Below, in pieces: positions 42,525 through 50,588 of a stretch of 64,000 nucleotides of DNA. The notes under the pieces were generated by a model. That model was not told the origin of the DNA. It made no database searches and saw nothing but the letters and a program-made list of their open reading frames with translations. The stretch's first letter is position 1; the number at the start of each line of letters is the position of its first letter. A program made the translations under genes and the position numbers. Origin of the DNA: a bacterium 210917-SL.2.15 (GTDB lineage Bacteria; Bacillota; Clostridia; Oscillospirales; Oscillospiraceae); the NCBI GenBank assembly GCA_020555605.1, contig JAJCJC010000002.1:1-64000 (forward strand), given 5' to 3'.

Positions 42525-42585
42525 GATGTACCATACCCCGTGGGGAATATACTTTTCTTTTATCCCCCTCGGGGTGTGGTACATC
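42525..42585. repeat. Large inverted repeat between the two replication-module genes
   Basis: GATGTACCATACCCCG (42525-42540) pairs with CGGGGTGTGGTACATC (42570-42585), 16 bases with one T-G pair, and the loop has its own GGGG/CCCC pairing. A second small inverted repeat ACACTTTCAAGTGT is at 42501-42514. No T-run follows, so it is not a simple terminator. Confidence 0.6.
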
Positions 42586-42595
42586 GGCGGCAGTT

Positions 42596-44743
42596 TCACT
42601 TGAAATTCTTTCGGTAAATGAACTTGCGTTCCGGCGTCCGGCGTTTGGTGTCTACAATCAGCTCATCCCGGAGCAAGTTGGAAATGGCTTTCGGGCCATA
42701 GCCCAGGGCTTGCAAATCATCCCTGGTAAAGTCGCCGTCCGGCAAGGTCTTTCTGGCGCGAGCGGCTACCTTGGCCTTGCCCTTCTCCTTATTTTTGGCG
42801 GCGTTGGTTTCGTGGTTGTATTTTGCCATCTCATCAGGGTCTTTCAAATCCCGGCTGTCCACCAACTCCACATCTGTGTTGTAGTCAATCACAAACTTGA
42901 AGTCGGCGGCGGGTATTGCCCCGGACAGCGGAAATGGAGCGGAACCGCTTACAAGATAGTCCCCCACCCATTCTGTTATTGCTTTCCGGTCTGCTGCTGC
43001 AAGGGTAAGACGCTTTCCGTCCTGGTAGTACAATGCAGGAAAAATCTGTTTCTTCACCTTGTTGTAGGAAAGGTTACCATTTCGGCAGCGATCAAGAATT
43101 TCGATCAGCTATTTTTGCCACCACTCCCAGGTCATTGACTGCCCTTCAAAGATTGCTTTGCCCTCCTGGTAGTCCGCAGAATAGCACCAGGTATGTTGCG
43201 CGGCGGCGTCAAGCTTCATTCCGACGCCAAAGGTCACGGGCTTAGCTAAACCATTCGGCCAGCGCAAGCGGGACAGCAGATCGTCAGCGGTTTTGTTATC
43301 CTCTTCCTTCCAGCAAAGAAGAGTCAGCGCCATGCTATCCACTTCATCCGCTTCCACCAGTCCATACCTTGCCGTTAAAGCCTCATACCCGAGCTTGGTA
43401 CGCTGCCCACCGGTTAGCCATAGCACATCATCCGCCGCTTGCCCTAAAAACTTCACTCGTTTTTTGATCTTGTTGTAGCGGTCAGGGAAGGCCAGTTTGA
43501 AAAAATCCTCTCGTTTCGAGCGGCTACCATTCCAGACGATCCAATGCGCCGTCCTTTGCTTGCCGTCCTCTTCCGTTGTGATATTCTCCCAAGCAATGGG
43601 CAGGCCGCGAAAGGTCAGCCCGGCGGCGGACGTATTCTCTTCGAGCGGGAGCGGGACTTGCTCTGCTACGCTTGAAACAATGTCTCTCGCTTCCGCTTCG
43701 GCAGCAGTAATTTCTTTCGGAGTGCCGCGCATGATCTCCGCCCAACGGCTATTATACAGTTCTGTCTCTGGGCCACGATCACAGATATTCGCCCATGTTA
43801 AAGAGCAGCCACGCGGTTGGAAGCTATGTCCCGGCTTGCTCCAGAAAAAGAACACCTGCCCGCCCAGTCCCGCTCCAAACACATGGTAAATATCAAGGCC
43901 AATACTGAACCATTGTGGAGCGGGACATTCACAAGAAATTCCTTGCAGATCAGCAAAGACAATTTGCTGATCTATGCTCATTTGAGAAACCAATTCCGAT
44001 TCGGAACGATCCTCCAGCATAGCATAATCTTTGACGCCCTTGCCTCTTTTGCCGCTTGCATGGCCGATCTTTCCGCCGCTCATGGGACGCTTTAGCTCGA
44101 AGTTTTCTTTGATAAGCTCGTAGAGTCCCTGTGTTTTATCGGTCAGCCCAACAGTATTGTCCCATGGCTCCCATTCATAAATGAAATGGCGTGCGTCACA
44201 GAACATATCCACCTTGTTCTTGCCGTCTGTTGTGACATTGCTCATTTTGCAGACAAAGCTCGGGGTTCCGTCTGCGGTCAGCAGATTGATGCCGTCAAAA
44301 AGCGGCGTGGCGGCAGTTTTGTCTACTCCGTAAAACATATGATAGCCGCCGCCCTGTGACCGTGTTATCTTATCGGCCAGTTGATAGGCCGCTTGAAAGA
44401 AACTGCTATCAGTATCAATCTCTCCGTCGATCTTGTCAAAGTCGATCACAAAAACATAAAGGTCACCATACTTGGCGCAATCCAGATACAGGCTGACACG
44501 CAAGCTATCGTCACCGCTGGTACGCTTGGCTCCTTGCCAATATTCATTGAGCGTTTGAACTGCCTACTCATAGGAAAGCTCATAGTGTCGGTAGAACTCA
44601 CCATCTTTTCCGCCAAAGAGCTTTTTCGGCCGTCCTTGTCCGTCAATATACATGGGGACTTTAATCGTCTTGCTTTGTTCGCCGCTGCCACTCTTGGACT
44701 TGCCACCCAAAACAAAGCAATGGTTGTAGGTTGAAGCGTTCAT
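42596..44743 (-). CDS. Primase/replication protein with two in-frame TAG codons
   Basis: One frame of 715 residues from ATG 44743 (AAAGGA before it) to TAA 42596, interrupted by TAG at codon 60 (HYELSYE-TAG-AVQTLNEY) and codon 545 (WEWWQK-TAG-LIEILDRC). The N-terminal part looks like an archaeo-eukaryotic-type primase: VFVIDFDKIDG gives the DxD motif and SQGGGYHMFYG the second motif. The C-terminal third contains a winged-helix-like segment (DFTRDDLQALGYGPKAISNLL). It is probably the element's replication initiator or primase. All else is intact, so readthrough or recoding is as plausible as decay. Confidence 0.65.
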
Positions 44744-45003
44744 GTGGGTTAGTCCTTTCTTATAGAATAAAACAAACAGCAAGGAAACTGGTGATCCCCT
44801 AAACGGGACGGAAGCAACCCACAAACTCCCAACACTCCAGCTACCTTGCTGCTTATTTTATCCTACAAAAAATATAATTTTTTGTTTTTTCCTCTTTCCT
44901 ACTTTCTATTTATATTATAACACAAAAATTTTTTTAGGGCAAAGAAACGAAATAACACTCTCTTTTTCCTTATTCTACAACAAAGTTGTTGCTTCTATTT
45001 GGG
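44744..45003. other. AT-rich gap upstream of the primase-like gene
   Basis: Very AT-rich from about 44850 to 45000 with long T and A runs and no gene. Together with the repeats that follow it has the character of a replication origin: an easily melted region beside repeated protein sites and the replication gene. No tRNA-like sequence was seen. Confidence 0.5.
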
Positions 45004-45081
45004 AAGTTAGCATTTTACCTTTTGGAGTTACTGCTACTTCTCAAAAGTTCTTTCGGAGTTGTCTGTTTTCTTTAGAAGTTG
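45004..45081. repeat. Helically phased GAAGTT/GGAGTT repeats (candidate iterons)
   Basis: GAAGTT (45004), GGAGTT (45025), AAAGTT (45045), GGAGTT (45056) and GAAGTT (45076) recur at steps of 21, 20, 11 and 20 bases, about one or two helical turns, next to the AT-rich stretch and the primase-like gene. Confidence 0.45.
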
Positions 45082-45220
45082 GGCATTTACGGATGAAGAT
45101 TGCTTTTTGAAAGTGTAGTTTCAACTTGGAGCGGAACCATGATCGCGAGCGGGTGAAGGCTGCGGCCACACCAGGGCGGGGGATGGTTTCGGGATAGCGC
45201 ATTTACAATTCGCGGCGGCG

Positions 45221-45275
45221 GCTTTTCTTGGCGTTTTTCCCGACCGCTGAAAAAAGACGGAGAACACGGACGATT
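45221..45275. repeat. Short repeat R, copy 2 of 3
   Basis: TTTTCTTGGCGTTTTTCCCG followed by a variant of the same arm (GACGGAGAACACGGACG). It matches about 31941 and 46475. Confidence 0.65.
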
Positions 45276-45404
45276 GCGGCGGACACGGGAGTTGCAGCGT
45301 GTAAAGCAAATTTTCTCGAAACACTATGCAGTCAGAATATTGTATTGACCACAACGGGCCATTAAGATTACTGTGTGAGATTAGATTTCTCATTGCAATA
45401 AAAA

Positions 45405-45424
45405 CAGGCGGGTTTCCCCGCCCT
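45405..45424 (-). terminator. Terminator of the XRE gene at 45429
   Basis: A CAGGGCGGG/CCCGCCTG hairpin followed by TTTTTA on the minus strand. Confidence 0.75.
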
Positions 45425-45428
45425 GCAA

Positions 45429-45638
45429 TTAGCTTTCACCGTCTTTGATATATTTCATAATATCGCCCACTTCACAGTCCAGAATACGGCAAAACATCTC
45501 AATGGTATGGGTGCTGACGCTTTCGTTGCGTTTCAATCTTGTGATCTGCGCCGGACTGACATTGTATTTCTTTATAAGGGCATATTGAGAAATTCCTTTT
45601 TCCCGCATGACATTCCATAAGTTGTCGTAAGAAATCAT
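45429..45638 (-). CDS. Small XRE-type regulator (element 2)
   Basis: A 69-residue helix-turn-helix protein (YDNLWNVMREKGISQYALIK, PAQITRLKRNESVSTHTIEM, DCEVGDIMKYIKDG). It is a close paralogue of the gene at 31141. ATG 45638 is chosen because GAGGC lies about 10 bases before it; a TTG at 45647 is also in frame. It is divergent from the lipoprotein gene at 45739, with TTAACCGA/TCGGTTAA repeats between. Confidence 0.83.
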   Translation of the reverse strand: MISYDNLWNVMREKGISQYALIKKYNVSPAQITRLKRNESVSTHTIEMFCRILDCEVGDIMKYIKDGES

Positions 45639-45668
45639 AACATTCAAGCCTCGCTCTCTACTTGAATG

Positions 45669-45712
45669 TTAACCGAAAACGATATATAATCAGATAAACC
45701 AATATCGGTTAA
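45669..45712. promoter_or_regulatory. Operator-like repeats between the XRE gene and a lipoprotein gene
   Basis: TTAACCGA (45669-45676) and TCGGTTAA (45705-45712) are inverted and about 28 bases apart, with a further AACC between. Related TTAACC sites precede the paralogue at 31395. Probable control sites of the XRE protein. Confidence 0.5.
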
Positions 45713-45738
45713 TATATTTATATGGGAGGAAAAGAAAA

Positions 45739-46332
45739 GTGAAGAAAATATTGTTCCTTGTTCTGACGGCGACGCTCATGCTGTCCTTGGCAGCTTGCGG
45801 CGGAGATACTGGTACTATCAATTCAGGCAATGAAACAGCATCACAAGAGACTGCTCATGCAGAGAACAATACGCAGGACAACGACACTCTGGGTGCAACA
45901 ATCATCACCAACGAAGGCGAAACTGTTACTATGACAGCCGAAGAACTAATTGATGCTTATGACTCTAACGAAGCAAGTTTCAATAAGCTATATCAATACG
46001 CAGAAATCCAGTTCACAGGAACCATCAGCAATATTAAAGTTGACACCACAGTTATTGTTGATGGAAGTGGTGCTAAAGGTGGTCAGCAGAAAATCGTATT
46101 TGAAGAAGGTTGGTGCCTCGTTCTTGGCAAGGACAATCAAAACTATGATCTGGCAGACTTCAACTCCGGTGATGTAGTCACAGTCACCAGCAGTATAGTT
46201 GGCGCACCATTTGATACTGATTTTTTGCAGACCGTGAGCGATGGTAACAGGGTTCTTTGGCTCGTAGGCGATGACGAAGTATTGGGACAACAGTTCAGTA
46301 GCATCCAAACAGTTATCGAAGTTGCTCAATAA
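45739..46332 (+). CDS. Lipoprotein with OB-fold-like domain
   Basis: A 197-residue lipoprotein: MKKILFLVLTATLMLSLAAC with lipobox LAAC, an Asn/Thr/Gln-rich linker, then a domain resembling the tRNA_anti-like OB-fold group (ELIDAYDSNEASFNKLYQYA, QFTGTISNIKVDTTVIV, FNSGDVVTVTSSIVG). It starts with GTG after GGGAGGA. It holds the same place relative to a divergent XRE gene as the other lipoproteins of this region. Confidence 0.78.
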   Translation: MKKILFLVLTATLMLSLAACGGDTGTINSGNETASQETAHAENNTQDNDTLGATIITNEGETVTMTAEELIDAYDSNEASFNKLYQYAEIQFTGTISNIKVDTTVIVDGSGAKGGQQKIVFEEGWCLVLGKDNQNYDLADFNSGDVVTVTSSIVGAPFDTDFLQTVSDGNRVLWLVGDDEVLGQQFSSIQTVIEVAQ

Positions 46333-46384
46333 GGTTAAATACAATCGAATAGCTGGAGCAATTCGATTTCTCCTTTAAGAAATC

Positions 46385-46425
46385 GAGAGGACGGTACACC
46401 AGTAGTACCGTCCCCTCTGTCTTTT
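46385..46425 (+). terminator. Terminator of the OB-fold lipoprotein gene
   Basis: GAGAGGACGGTAC pairs with GTACCGTCCCCTC, followed by TGTCTTTTGG. Confidence 0.8.
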
Positions 46426-46474
46426 GGTATGCAATTTTACTTTAACCACACCAAGGCGGGGGTGATCACTTAAT

Positions 46475-46527
46475 GTTTTTCTTGGCGTTTTTCCCGAGCG
46501 CTAAAAAAGACGGGGAACACGAGCAGA
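46475..46527. repeat. Short repeat R, copy 3 of 3
   Basis: Begins TTTTTCTTGGCGTTTTTCCC and ends GACGGGGAACACGAGC, nearly the same as at 31941, with one-base indels. Confidence 0.7.
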
Positions 46528-46577
46528 AACGGCAAATAGCCAAATAATTAAGAAGGACAGGAGTTTTGATTTGGAAA

Positions 46578-46814
46578 TCACTCTTGTCCTTCAATCGTTT
46601 CTTCGATTTTAGCAACTAAATCACTCGGGCGCATTTCCAAAGCAGATGCAATTCTCCAAATAGTTTCAAAATTCGCTTGTTTTGTTCCATTTTCTATCAT
46701 AGATAGATGTGTGCGTGCAATACCGGCAAAGCCGCTCAATACATCTTGAGAAATTCCTTTGGCTTTCCGTAGGGTTCGGATTGTTTGCCCAATCGCATGA
46801 TTATCAAACTGCAC
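46578..46814 (-). CDS. Small XRE regulator, divergent from a lipoprotein gene (copy B)
   Basis: 78 residues, one residue different from the copy at 32044 (WRIASALEM). Same divergent arrangement and operator. It lies in the right part of element 2. Confidence 0.85.
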   Translation of the reverse strand: MQFDNHAIGQTIRTLRKAKGISQDVLSGFAGIARTHLSMIENGTKQANFETIWRIASALEMRPSDLVAKIEETIEGQE

Positions 46815-46864
46815 GACAGCACCTCTTTTCTCACTATATTCTATGAGAAAAGTTCCGTCATAAC

Positions 46865-46904
46865 GTCTACGATAATAGACATCTTAATAAAACTATGATA
46901 TACT
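46865..46904 (+). promoter_or_regulatory. Promoter and operator of the lipoprotein gene (copy B)
   Basis: The same TAGACA-17-TATACT promoter and GTCTA/TAGAC inverted repeat as at 32331-32370. Confidence 0.62.
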
Positions 46905-46957
46905 TTCTTCAACAAACCAGTCCCTTATACTTTGATTAATTAGGAGGATATGCACAA

Positions 46958-47608
46958 ATGAAAAAGATAATTTCTTTCTTATTGGCAGGGGCATTAGTGT
47001 TGTCTTTAGCCGCCTGCAGCGGTGGTGAAAGCAATGACACACTTAATGGTGATGAATCCAATAAGACCAGTGATGCAATGAGTGGTGATAAACCTGATTT
47101 AAAAATTGGAGATATAGCAAGCGCTGGTGACTGGGATTTTACTTTAATAGATGTGGAGTTTAACGATGCCATGGCAGACGAGAACAACGGCCTTTACTAT
47201 CTCCGCCCAGCGGATGACGAATATAAGAGCGCAGCAGGAAATTCCTTTTACACAGCAGAAAGCGGCAATGTATTTCTGTTTTTTACCGCTGAATTATCTT
47301 ATAATGGGAAGGAAACGGCGGAACTCGGAAGTCAAAGCGAAAATAGCATAGGTTTTGAAATTCGTTACGGCGATGGCTACACCTTTGATACCTATGAATT
47401 CGTTATAGCCGATGCACAAGGGGCAGATGGCAGTAACTTGTACACTTATGATAGCGTCTTTGAACCCTTAGACTCAGGCCGTGAATGTAGAGGCTACTTC
47501 GAAGTTCCTCTTGAAGTTCAGAACAGTGAAACCGATTTTTTGGCGTTAGCGGTGACCTTTATGGATATAGATGGAGCAAAAACTGAACTAGTGTATGACA
47601 TTAGATAA
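46958..47608 (+). CDS. Lipoprotein of unknown function (copy B)
   Basis: 216 residues, identical to the protein at 32424, with the same lipobox and beta-rich domain. Perfect protein identity beside flanks that have diverged suggests recent duplication or gene conversion between the two element ends. Confidence 0.8.
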   Translation: MKKIISFLLAGALVLSLAACSGGESNDTLNGDESNKTSDAMSGDKPDLKIGDIASAGDWDFTLIDVEFNDAMADENNGLYYLRPADDEYKSAAGNSFYTAESGNVFLFFTAELSYNGKETAELGSQSENSIGFEIRYGDGYTFDTYEFVIADAQGADGSNLYTYDSVFEPLDSGRECRGYFEVPLEVQNSETDFLALAVTFMDIDGAKTELVYDIR

Positions 47609-47621
47609 AAGAACAATAACA

Positions 47622-47662
47622 GAGAGGGCGGTACACCAGCAGTGCCGTCCTCTCTCATTTTG
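47622..47662. terminator. Terminator after lipoprotein copy B
   Basis: The same GAGAGGGCGGTAC hairpin with ATTTTG as at 33088. Confidence 0.75.
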
Positions 47663-47672
47663 TATTCCATTG

Positions 47673-48116
47673 TTAGCAAGCAATCTCCTGCTCCTTCTTC
47701 TCTTCCTGCTTCTTCTGAAAGGCAACGAGACCAACTACCTTGGAGGCATCGGGACTAAAATCGGGCTGCTCCCTGTACTTGGGGAACTGGGTCTCAAACC
47801 AATCCCGCACAAACTTGTAGGGGCTGGGCTGCTCCAGGGAACAGGTCTTGACCACCTCAAACTGGGCCAGCAGCTTATCGGCGTTCTGGAACACGCTCAT
47901 GTACTTCTCCATGTTGGCATAGGTCAGGTTCTTGGTGGGGCGGGCCTTCTTGGGGGTGCGGCGGGTCTTGCGGATGATGGTCAGGCCGGGAAAGTCGGCG
48001 CGAATCTGCTGCAACAGCTTGTATTCCTGAGAAGTGGGGTTACTGGCGGCATCCTCAAAAGCCTTAGTCATGGTCAGGGTGTTGTTCACAAAGTCGATCT
48101 TGTAAGTGTTCTTCAT
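47673..48116 (-). CDS. Element protein of unknown function (paralogue 1)
   Basis: A 147-residue protein opening MKNTYKIDFVNNTLTMTKAF, with KARPTKNLTYANMEKYMSVF in the middle, SPYKFVRDWFETQFPKY, and a Lys/Glu/Gln-rich tail. The plan is shared with the gene at 48406: an N-terminal beta start, a basic middle with KNLTYANME, and an aromatic YxxVxxWF block. No family recognised. It forms a minus-strand row with the next two genes. Confidence 0.72.
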   Translation of the reverse strand: MKNTYKIDFVNNTLTMTKAFEDAASNPTSQEYKLLQQIRADFPGLTIIRKTRRTPKKARPTKNLTYANMEKYMSVFQNADKLLAQFEVVKTCSLEQPSPYKFVRDWFETQFPKYREQPDFSPDASKVVGLVAFQKKQEEKKEQEIAC

Positions 48117-48155
48117 GGTAACTTCCTCCTTGATAATTTTGAATTATTGGTTGTC

Positions 48156-48365
48156 TTAAAAGTCAATGTAGAGGTCGGGGATATTGCCTTCGTAGAGCGG
48201 CGGGTTGGGACATACGCCTTTCTGCTCGTTGTATTCGGCGGTAAACTCGGCTTCCAGCGCTTCGTCAGTCAGCGCCGTCAGGCGCTCTTCCTCTTTGTCG
48301 CGCTCGTCATAGGTCTTACAGAAGGACAGCAGGTAACCAATCATCTGGCAGCGGGTGAACTCCAT
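48156..48365 (-). CDS. Small acidic element protein
   Basis: A 69-residue protein (MEFTRCQMIGYLLSFCKTYD start, LTALTDEALEAEFTAEYNEQ, ending NIPDLYIDF). AAGGGAG precedes the ATG. It lies between the two paralogous genes; the corresponding stretch is missing from element 1. Function unknown. Confidence 0.6.
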   Translation of the reverse strand: MEFTRCQMIGYLLSFCKTYDERDKEEERLTALTDEALEAEFTAEYNEQKGVCPNPPLYEGNIPDLYIDF

Positions 48366-48405
48366 GCAATCAAACTCCCTTCGTTTTGAAATGTGTACTT
48401 CAACA

Positions 48406-48840
48406 TTAGAAATTGGAAACGGCCTTGAAGTTGTCGGCGTCCTCGGTGGTAGGCTCCACCGCCTCGCCATTGTCAGCGAAGAACTCCTTATGCTCGTCGT
48501 ACTTGGGGAACTTGGCAAGGAACCAGGCCAGCACCGCGCGGTAAGGATTCTGCTGGATGGCGGCGGTTTCCTTCTGATCGTTGAACTCTTTGATAAGCGC
48601 CTTGCCATTGGGCTGCATATTCAGGAACCGCTCCATGTTGGCGTAGGTCAGATTCTTGTAGGTGCGCTTGCTGGTGTTCTTCTTGATGGTCTTGGTCACC
48701 ATCTGGGCGCTGGGGAAGTCCTGACGGTAGGCTCTCCACTCCCTGTATTCGGGAGTACCAAAGATACGGGCCTGCTTCTCAAAAGCCTTGGTGACCTGGG
48801 CGTGGGTGTCGTCGATGTAGATGATAGCGTTCTTTTTCAT
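48406..48840 (-). CDS. Element protein of unknown function (paralogue 2)
   Basis: A 144-residue protein (MKKNAIIYIDDTHAQVTKAF, EYREWRAYRQDFPSAQMVTK, KNLTYANMERFLNMQPNGKA, YRAVLAWFLAKFPKYDEHKE). Related in plan to the gene at 47673. Its N-terminal part is identical to the chimeric gene at 33139. The start follows a GGAGATTATC-type site. Confidence 0.72.
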   Translation of the reverse strand: MKKNAIIYIDDTHAQVTKAFEKQARIFGTPEYREWRAYRQDFPSAQMVTKTIKKNTSKRTYKNLTYANMERFLNMQPNGKALIKEFNDQKETAAIQQNPYRAVLAWFLAKFPKYDEHKEFFADNGEAVEPTTEDADNFKAVSNF

Positions 48841-49172
48841 GGTGATAATCTCCTTTATTTCATTTATTTTTGTTTTTAGATGTTTTGTTTTTCTCGTGTT
48901 TTCTGTCCCTCTTTGTGCTTTAAGTATAGCATGGGCAAAGAGAAAACCTGTACTTTAATAGTGACATGTGATATAATCAAACTATGAAAAAAGCAGCCCC
49001 AAAGGGCTGCTGAAATGGAGAGAAACCCGGCAATTTTGATTCTGTTTGGCTTCCATCCGATGAAAAGTCTATATTTTTCCTTCTGATTAGGCCAAAACTT
49101 CATAAAAGTTGATGGTTTTTCTCAAAAACTTGTTATTAAGTGGTGAAAACCGCTTAATATTGGTGCAATTCT
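48841..49172. other. Gap without a gene at the right end of element 2
   Basis: A diverged partner of 33583-33920. It contains a hairpin near 48985-49015 (AGCAGCCC/GGGCTGCT) whose minus-strand side runs into six Ts, so it would stop transcripts entering the element from the right. No convincing gene. Confidence 0.55.
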
Positions 49173-49245
49173 GGTGAGTTGCACATGTGAAAGTCAAAAA
49201 AGTGTGAAGAGAGGAAAAGTTGCACACCAAGTTGCACACTTCGGC
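49173..49245. repeat. TTGCAC repeats at the right end (candidate arm-type sites)
   Basis: TTGCACATGTG (49176) and TTGCACACC...TTGCACACTTCGG (49220-49245) mirror the set beside the integrase at 34287-34357 and lie about 75 bases from the rubrerythrin stop codon. Confidence 0.5.
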
Positions 49246-49261
49246 AGTACAGGCGCAAAAA

Positions 49262-49296
49262 GAGAGGGAACCGGTTTCCCGATTCCCTCTCAAAAG
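49262..49296 (-). terminator. Terminator of rubrerythrin
   Basis: GAGAGGGAA (49262-49270) pairs with TTCCCTCTC (49283-49291); T-rich on the minus strand. Also found behind the displaced 3' fragment at 34001. Confidence 0.78.
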
Positions 49297-49318
49297 GGGC
49301 TTAATTATCCGGTTCAGC

Positions 49319-49906
49319 TTAGCCGAAGTAACGCTTCAGCAGGCCCTCGAAGGCCTTTCCATGCCGGGCCTCGTCGCGGGCCATCTCGTGGACGGTGTCG
49401 TGGATGGCATCCAGGCCGTTCTTCTTGGCGCAGCCGGCCAGATCGGTCTTGCCCTGGGTGGCACCGAATTCGCAGTCCACACGCCAAGCCAGATTGCTCT
49501 TGGTGTCGGCCTTCATATTCGGCTCCAGATCCTCGCCCAGCAGTTCGGCGAACTTGGCAGCGTGCTCGGCTTCTTCATAGGCGGCCTTCTCCCAATACAG
49601 CCCGATCTCGGGATAGCCTTCGCGGTGCGCGATGCGGGCCATGCACAGATACATGCCCACCTCGGAGCACTCGCCCTGGAAGTTGGCCATGAGCTGATCG
49701 AAGATGTACTTTTTGTCCTCGTCGCTGATGTCGGGGTTATTCTTGACAGTCTTGGCATAGATGCCGTACTCATGCTCCGCCGCCAGCTTCATTTCACCCT
49801 GCACTTCGGTGAACTTGGATGCCGGAACGCCGCACACAGGGCACTTCTCGGGGGGATTCTCGCCTTCGTACACATAACCGCAAACAGAGCAGACCCATTT
49901 TTTCAT
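49319..49906 (-). CDS. Rubrerythrin with N-terminal rubredoxin domain (reverse rubrerythrin type)
   Basis: A 195-residue peroxide-reducing di-iron protein with reversed domain order. The rubredoxin domain comes first ([26 protein letters not shown]), then a ferritin-like four-helix domain ([50 protein letters not shown]). It protects anaerobes from peroxide. RBS AAAGGAGG precedes the ATG. A PerR-type gene lies just upstream on the same strand. Its 3' end is the apparent insertion site of the two elements. Confidence 0.93.
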   Translation of the reverse strand: MKKWVCSVCGYVYEGENPPEKCPVCGVPASKFTEVQGEMKLAAEHEYGIYAKTVKNNPDISDEDKKYIFDQLMANFQGECSEVGMYLCMARIAHREGYPEIGLYWEKAAYEEAEHAAKFAELLGEDLEPNMKADTKSNLAWRVDCEFGATQGKTDLAGCAKKNGLDAIHDTVHEMARDEARHGKAFEGLLKRYFG

Positions 49907-49991
49907 AATTGTTTCCTCCTTTAAAATTCTGTTTCAAAATCCATTGTCAAAATAAGTATATAATATCAGAGCCGCAGTCAAATGCTGCCGC

Positions 49992-50384
49992 TCAAATATC
50001 CTTGTTTTTACAGCGCGCACAAACGCCGCGGAAGAGCATTTCGCTGCGCTGGACAGAACAGCCGTACCGCTGCTCCAGCTCCTGCCGGAGATCATCACAG
50101 GGAGCATCGACATCGATCACAGCGTCGCATTGCTCGCAGATAAAATGCGCATGCGGTTCCGTAACAGCGTCCAGCCGCTCCACACCGTGGACCGTAGCCA
50201 CACAAACGACCTCCCCGCTTTCACGGAAAAGCGCCAGATTGCGGTATACAGTGCCAAGGCTCAAATCTGGATGCTTCGGTTTCAGCTGTGTATAGATCCA
50301 TTCTGCCGAAGGATGGAGATGGCTTTGACGGATGCAGTTGAGAATCGCGTCACGCTTTTTGCTGTGCCGGCGCATGGTCGACAT
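49992..50384 (-). CDS. Fur-family peroxide/metal regulator (PerR-like)
   Basis: A 130-residue Fur-family repressor. It has HPSAEWIYTQLKPKHPDLSL, GTVYRNLALFRESGEV (recognition helix), the metal-site HAHFICEQCDAVIDVD, and a CARCK pair at the C-terminus. Placement before rubrerythrin favours PerR over Fur. ATG 50384 follows AAAAAGGAGGG. A palindromic AT-rich site overlaps its start region, suggesting autoregulation. Confidence 0.87.
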   Translation of the reverse strand: MSTMRRHSKKRDAILNCIRQSHLHPSAEWIYTQLKPKHPDLSLGTVYRNLALFRESGEVVCVATVHGVERLDAVTEPHAHFICEQCDAVIDVDAPCDDLRQELEQRYGCSVQRSEMLFRGVCARCKNKDI

Positions 50385-50412
50385 GAATGCCCTCCTTTTT
50401 AAACATAAAATC

Positions 50413-50462
50413 AATAACGATTATTGTTATCTATATTATAACCTAATTGAAAAAAATGTCAA
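50413..50462 (-). promoter_or_regulatory. perR promoter and Fur/Per-box-like operator
   Basis: On the minus strand, TTGACA (50457-50462) and TATAAT (50435-50440) are 16 bases apart. Just downstream AATAACGATTATTGTTAT (50413-50430) resembles the GATAAT-type Fur/PerR box. Confidence 0.68.
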
Positions 50463-50588
50463 TCCTTTTTTGAAAAAATTTGATTGCCGTGCCGCTTTCA
50501 TCAGGAAACTAAAAGCAAGATGGAATAGCATTGACAGGTCTTTTGTCACTTGATGCTAAATCCTTCCGGCAAACTCCACTCCTTTTGT

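Larger units (their letters stand above)
46472..47945. repeat. Long direct repeat, copy B (partner 31938-33411)
   Basis: Almost identical to copy A over about 1.47 kb, covering an XRE gene, a lipoprotein gene and the 3' half of the gene at 47673. Its left end coincides with short repeat R copy 3. Confidence 0.9.

Noticed and set aside
31100..49500. Conjugative element or complete prophage
   Set aside because: No relaxase, coupling protein, type IV secretion, capsid, portal, terminase or lysis gene is visible.
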